DNA from: an uncultured Collinsella sp.
GTDB lineage: Bacteria > Actinomycetota > Coriobacteriia > Coriobacteriales > Coriobacteriaceae
Assembly (NCBI GenBank): GCA_900553165.1
Contig: USCN01000011.1
Coordinates: 1-16,122, forward strand
Direction of reading: 5' to 3'
Length of the DNA stretch: 16,122 bases
Shown here piece after piece: positions 12,317 through 16,122 of the stretch. The position numbers were made by a program, and so were the translations under genes. The notes beneath the pieces are model-generated. The model saw only the letters and a program-made list of their open reading frames with translations, did no database searches and had not been told where the DNA came from. Every line of letters begins with the position of its first letter. The stretch's first letter is position 1.

Positions 12317-14656
12317 ATGGCTGGTAACCACTTTAAGAACGGCGACGGCGAGCGCTCTGCAGTTCCGCCGCGTTCAAATGGGACTGGAAACGCTGGCGTA
12401 CCGAGTGGATCCAGTCAAAACGGTGCTGGCAACCGTACGTCTCCGGGCGAAACGGCGATGTTTGCCGCTCTGTACGAACAGTCTCAAAAGGCAAAACAGG
12501 CTGGTCGCGTAGGCAGGCAGGCATTTCCGGGCGGGGCGGGCTCTGCGGCTTCGCCGGCCGGGGTCCGTCCGGCGCCAACGGGCGGTGCAAATGTCGCCGG
12601 CCCCACTGACCCCGCTAGCAACGCTCATCGCGCCCACAACGCCGGCCCCATCAACTCTGCCAATCCCGCCAATAGTGCTTCTTCTGCTGGAGACGCAGGG
12701 CTTACGGGTAACCTAGGCACTATCTATACGGGCGCTTCCGAAACCGGCACGTTTGCCCGTCTTAATGACGACGGTGCCGAGTTTAAGGGCTCAGGTTCTA
12801 AAGAAGATTATTACGATTTTGGCTTGAACTACGGCGGTGATTCCTCGACGAGTCCGACCTCGAACGGCCTGGTTCGCCATCGCCATCGCAAGGGCGAGCG
12901 CAAGAACCGCCGCGTTGCAGCCGTTGTCGCTGCCATCGTCGCGGTGGTTCTTGTCGCGTTTGGCGTGAGTGGCTTCATGCTGCTTAGCTCGGCAAAAACC
13001 GTGAAGAGCCAGGCAAAGGAAACTGTCGAGATCGTCGGCGGCCTTAAGGACAAGGTCACGTCGGGCGATTTTTCGACCCTGCCCGACGATGCGAAAAAGA
13101 TCGACGAGCTCTGCAGCAGCATGAAGAAGGAGACCTCGAGCCCGGTGTGGACGATGGCCTCGTTCATTCCGGTGTACGGCAGCGATATTAATGCCGCCCG
13201 CACCATGGTCGACGCTCTGTCTGATGTTTCGAGCGGCGCGCTGGTCCCCATGGCCGATAATCTCGCTCAGGCAACGCCCGGCAAGCTGTTCCAGGATGGG
13301 ACAATCAACGTGTCCGCGCTGCAGGCGGTCGCCGATTCGCTCTCCGATAGCTCGAAGGCGTTCAAGAGTGCCAACAAAAAGGTGCAGGGTATTGGCGATA
13401 CGCATATCGCCCAGGTGACCGAGCTGGTCGATAAGGCAAAGGACGGCTTTGCCACCCTGAACGGTGCGGTCGACGCGGCGGAGAAAGTCGCCCCCGTTCT
13501 GCCCCAGATGCTCGGCGCCAATGGCCAGACGCGCAACTATCTTTTGTATGCCATGAACAACGTCGAGATTCGTGCTTGCGGCGGTTTTGGTGGTTCGCAA
13601 GGTTTGATTTCAGTTACCGATGGTCAGATGTCGATTGGCGAGTTTGTTCCCCGCATTGGACTCAGCGAGGATGAGGCAGTCGAGAGCGTCGACGAAGAGG
13701 ATGAGGCACTGTTCGGCAACCACAGTAACCTGTACAACTCGGGCAATACCTATTCACCCGATTGGCCCCGCAACTCGCAGCGTGTCGCCGCGCTGTGGAA
13801 GTCCCAGTATGGGCAGGACGTTGATGGCGTCGTCGGCATCGATCCTGTGTTCTTGCAGTACCTGCTGGGCCTTGTCGGTAATGTCTCGCTGCCCGATGGT
13901 ACGGTCGTCGACGGTACCAACGCGGCGAAGGTTCTCATGCACGATGTGTATTGGAACTATCCGGTCGAAGAATCGGACGGCATCTTTGCGTCTGTTGCCA
14001 GCGCTGCCTTTGACAAGATTCTCGGTGGCATCGGTGACGTCGACGTTACGAAGCTTGTCGGTGCATTCGAGCGCGGTGCCGAAGAGGGCCGTCTGATTGC
14101 TTGGATGAGAAACGATGACGAGCAGAATGCCATCAAGGAGACGGGCATTGACGCTTCGCTGCCCGATCCGGATGATCCGAGTGCCGATCCCGTTGCCGGC
14201 GTTTACTTTAACAACCTGAGCTTCTCCAAGCTCGACTGGTATCTGAACGCCGACACGCAGATTGGCCAGGGCGTGAAGAACGGCGACGGCACGTGCTCCT
14301 ATCGCATCACCGTTACCCTGACGAACATCATGACGCAGGAGGAGGCTGGCAAGCTGCCCGACTACGTTGCGGCGGGCGCATCCGATGCCGCGCGTGACGA
14401 CGAACGCCTGAATGTCTCAGTGTTTGCCCCGACGGGCGGCAACATCAGTGACCTTACGGTTGAGGGCACCCAGTTTGGTCTTGGCGCCGCTACGTGGCAT
14501 GGAATCCCCTTCTATTCGGGCACCGTTGACCTGCATGCTGGCGAGACGACGACGATCACGTATACGCTGACCACGTCGGCCGAGGCGGGGGACAAGCCGC
14601 TTACGCTGCGTCAGACTCCTACATGCCAGGCGGCTCGCGACAGCGCGTCGGCGTAG
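12317..14656 (+). CDS. DUF4012 protein: long disordered cytoplasmic N-terminus, one membrane anchor, extracellular DUF4012 domain
   Basis: The 779-residue protein has about 198 residues of Gly/Ala/Asn/Ser/Pro-rich, disordered sequence ending in basic RHRHRKGERKNRR. One membrane span follows (about 200-224, VAAVVAAIVAVVLVAFGVSG). The positive-inside rule puts the N-terminus in the cytoplasm and residues 225-779 outside. The DUF4012 core shows RNYLLYAMNNVEIRACGGFGG near 405-425, then PDWPRNSQRVAALW near 480. The next blocks are DGVVGIDPVFLQYLLGLVG and VLMHDVYWNYPV. DUF4012 proteins are surface proteins of Actinobacteria often near polysaccharide genes; mechanism unknown. The N-terminus carries two copies of ETxxFAxL (45-52 and 142-149). 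GAGGA at 12305-12309 fits the ATG at 12317. The frame is intact over its whole length. Confidence 0.88.
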   Translation: MAGNHFKNGDGERSAVPPRSNGTGNAGVPSGSSQNGAGNRTSPGETAMFAALYEQSQKAKQAGRVGRQAFPGGAGSAASPAGVRPAPTGGANVAGPTDPASNAHRAHNAGPINSANPANSASSAGDAGLTGNLGTIYTGASETGTFARLNDDGAEFKGSGSKEDYYDFGLNYGGDSSTSPTSNGLVRHRHRKGERKNRRVAAVVAAIVAVVLVAFGVSGFMLLSSAKTVKSQAKETVEIVGGLKDKVTSGDFSTLPDDAKKIDELCSSMKKETSSPVWTMASFIPVYGSDINAARTMVDALSDVSSGALVPMADNLAQATPGKLFQDGTINVSALQAVADSLSDSSKAFKSANKKVQGIGDTHIAQVTELVDKAKDGFATLNGAVDAAEKVAPVLPQMLGANGQTRNYLLYAMNNVEIRACGGFGGSQGLISVTDGQMSIGEFVPRIGLSEDEAVESVDEEDEALFGNHSNLYNSGNTYSPDWPRNSQRVAALWKSQYGQDVDGVVGIDPVFLQYLLGLVGNVSLPDGTVVDGTNAAKVLMHDVYWNYPVEESDGIFASVASAAFDKILGGIGDVDVTKLVGAFERGAEEGRLIAWMRNDDEQNAIKETGIDASLPDPDDPSADPVAGVYFNNLSFSKLDWYLNADTQIGQGVKNGDGTCSYRITVTLTNIMTQEEAGKLPDYVAAGASDAARDDERLNVSVFAPTGGNISDLTVEGTQFGLGAATWHGIPFYSGTVDLHAGETTTITYTLTTSAEAGDKPLTLRQTPTCQAARDSASA

Positions 14657-14693
14657 GGTTTTTCTGGTAGCGCAGATAATCGAGTACCATTTT

Positions 14694-14727
14694 GGGGCGG
14701 ACGGGCAATCTGTTCGCCCCTATTTTG
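14694..14727 (+). terminator. Terminator or attenuator directly before glmM
   Basis: GGGGCGGAC (14694-14702) pairs with GTTCGCCCC (14712-14720), with one G-T wobble and a 9-nt loop, followed by TATTTTG. It ends the DUF4012 transcript, yet lies only 13 bp before the glmM ATG and abuts its ribosome site AAGGAG (14729-14734). Confidence 0.7.
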
Positions 14728-14739
14728 TAAGGAGAGCGC

Positions 14740-16071
14740 ATGAAGTACTTTGGCACCGACGGCTTTCGCGGCGAGGCCAACGTTGGACTGACGGTAGAGC
14801 ACGCTTATAAGATCGGCCGCTTTGTGGGCTGGTATTACGGCGCCAACCGCGGGACCAAAGCACGCGTGATCGTGGGCAAGGACACGCGTCGCTCGAGCTA
14901 TATGTTCGAGGCGGCGCTGGTGAGCGGCTTGGTCGCGAGCGGCGCGGACGCCTACATGCTGCACGTGATCCCGACGCCGGGCGTGGCGCATCAGACCGTG
15001 GAGGGCTGCTTCGATTGCGGCATCATGATCAGTGCGAGCCACAACCCGTTTTGCGATAACGGCATTAAGCTCGTCAACAGCGACGGCTTTAAGATGGACG
15101 AGGACGTGTTGGAGCTCATCGAGGACTATATCGATGGCAAGAGCGAGGTGCCGCTGGCTACGGGCAACCACATCGGTGCCACGGTCGACTACATGCAGGG
15201 CCGCAACCGCTACATCGCCTCGCTCATCGCTAGCGCGAACTTTTCGCTGCAGGGCGTCAAGATCGGTCTCGACTGCGCCAACGGCTCGGCATCCTCGGTG
15301 GCCAAGCCGGTGTTCGACGCGCTGGGTGCCGATGTGCGCGTGATTAACGCCGCGCCCGATGGTTTTAACATCAACGTTGACTGCGGCTCCACGCATATGG
15401 AGCGTCTGCAGCGCCACGTGGTGGAGCAGGGCCTGGACGTTGGCTTTGCCTACGACGGCGATGCCGACCGCTGCCTAGCCGTGGACGAGCGTGGTCGCGT
15501 GGTCGACGGCGACCAGATCCTGTATGTGTGCGGCGTGTACCTGAACAAGCACGGTCGCCTTTCGGGCGGTACCGTGGTGCCGACGATCGCCAGCAACTTT
15601 GGCCTGGTCAAGTCGCTGGAGCTTGCCGGTCTAAGTGCCGTGACCAGCGGCGTGGGCGACCGTCATGTGTATGCCAAGATGCGCGAGGGCGGCTACAGCC
15701 TGGGCGGCGAGCAGACGGGCCACACGATCTTTGGTGATATCGAGCGCACGGGCGATGGCATTATGACCTCGCTGCGCGTGATGGAAGTGATTCGTGCCGA
15801 GCGCGAGACGCTCTCGCAGCTCACGGCTCCGTGCAAGCTACTGCCGCAGGCTCAGGTTGCCGTACGCGTGGCGGATAAAGACGCCGCGCTGGGCAACATG
15901 GGCGTGCAAGCCGCCATCGCCGAGGCCGAGGCGTCGCTGGCGGGCGAGGGCCGCGTGCTGGTGCGCAAGAGTGGAACCGAGTCGGTGATTCGCGTTTTGG
16001 CCGAAGCTCCCGACCAGGCAGCTGCCGACGTCGCCATGAAGCGCATCGCCGCGGCGCTGGAAGCTCTATAG
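14740..16071 (+). CDS. glmM: Phosphoglucosamine mutase GlmM
   Basis: The 443-residue protein is full length for GlmM (about 445). It interconverts glucosamine-6-phosphate and glucosamine-1-phosphate, the step before UDP-GlcNAc for peptidoglycan. All four active-site loops are present. The catalytic serine loop is ISASHNPFCDNGIK, with S100 as the phosphoserine. The metal loop is DGDADR (239-244). The sugar-specificity loop is GGEQTGHT (322-329). The phosphate-binding loop is RKSGTESVIRVLAEA (409-423). The N-terminal MKYFGTDGFRGEAN is the usual GlmM start. EQTGH here rather than the EMSGHxx/GEESGH loops of PMM/PGM supports GlmM. The ribosome site AAGGAG is 5 nt before the ATG. It sits directly behind a terminator-like hairpin, so its expression may depend on read-through or attenuation. 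Confidence 0.96.
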   Translation: MKYFGTDGFRGEANVGLTVEHAYKIGRFVGWYYGANRGTKARVIVGKDTRRSSYMFEAALVSGLVASGADAYMLHVIPTPGVAHQTVEGCFDCGIMISASHNPFCDNGIKLVNSDGFKMDEDVLELIEDYIDGKSEVPLATGNHIGATVDYMQGRNRYIASLIASANFSLQGVKIGLDCANGSASSVAKPVFDALGADVRVINAAPDGFNINVDCGSTHMERLQRHVVEQGLDVGFAYDGDADRCLAVDERGRVVDGDQILYVCGVYLNKHGRLSGGTVVPTIASNFGLVKSLELAGLSAVTSGVGDRHVYAKMREGGYSLGGEQTGHTIFGDIERTGDGIMTSLRVMEVIRAERETLSQLTAPCKLLPQAQVAVRVADKDAALGNMGVQAAIAEAEASLAGEGRVLVRKSGTESVIRVLAEAPDQAAADVAMKRIAAALEAL

Positions 16072-16099
16072 TTACGCGGTTTTACCAAACCGCGTAACT
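16070..16099. repeat. Perfect 13-bp hairpin overlapping the glmM stop codon
   Basis: AGTTACGCGGTTT and AAACCGCGTAACT form a perfect stem with loop TACC; its first two bases are the last two of the glmM stop. No U-tract follows on the plus strand, so it may act as an RNA 3' end stabiliser or a factor-assisted terminator. Confidence 0.7.
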
Positions 16100-16122
16100 G
16101 CTCGACGCTGCAAACGGCCCTA

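Noticed and set aside
12791..13600. 269-aa minus-strand frame inside the DUF4012 gene
   Set aside because: Shadow of the DUF4012 coding frame, which has a membrane anchor and conserved blocks in this region.
14611..15417. 268-aa minus-strand frame opposite glmM
   Set aside because: glmM active-site motifs are encoded on the plus strand across this region; the antisense frame is a GC-bias shadow.

Overview
The window is GC-rich with a low-GC regulatory stretch before most operons. It carries no phage or transposon hallmark genes. The gene content (mannose-family PTS, DUF4012 surface protein, presequence-protease-like M16 peptidase, AlbA_2/ATPase regulators, GC-rich codon use) suggests a gut actinobacterium of the Coriobacteriia, most like Collinsella. 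That placement is an inference from style and gene set, not from a marker gene.

Layout. (a) 1-1471, minus strand: N-terminal half of a large M16C zinc peptidase that runs off the left edge. (b) 1743-6488, plus strand: a sugar-derivative locus. It holds a GntR/UTRA regulator, mannose-family PTS EIIA and EIIB, a terminator, then an SIS-domain protein of the fructoselysine/glucoselysine-6-phosphate deglycase type, an intercistronic hairpin, EIIC, EIID and a terminator. The likely logic is that EIIC/EIID import the substrate, EIIA/EIIB phosphorylate it, the SIS enzyme splits the phosphorylated Amadori product into glucose-6-phosphate and an amine, and GntR senses the phosphorylated compound. (c) 6489-6918: a 430-bp non-coding stretch with two 165-bp-offset clusters of a GAGAGATA element on either side of a good extended -10 promoter. 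(d) 6919-8385: an AlbA_2 + GHKL-ATPase + winged-helix regulator, the probable owner of those elements. (e) 8486-10564: an accessory patch of four small genes. They are an unknown protein (minus), a protein resembling the recognition half of an HNH endonuclease but without the nuclease, a tiny zinc-ribbon protein coupled to it by a GTGA overlap, and a DUF5710 protein (minus). (f) 10745-10923, minus strand: a complete tRNA-Val(GAC) unit with promoter, encoded CCA and terminator. (g) 11155-16071, plus strand: an EamA/DMT transporter, a membrane-anchored DUF4012 protein with a long disordered cytoplasmic tail, and glmM (phosphoglucosamine mutase) for peptidoglycan precursor synthesis.

The most interesting parts are the two-cluster GAGAGATA array in front of the AlbA_2 regulator, the Amadori-type PTS locus with its split expression architecture, the nuclease-less HNH-like/zinc-ribbon pair, and a repeated ETxxFAxL motif in the cytoplasmic tail of the DUF4012 protein.
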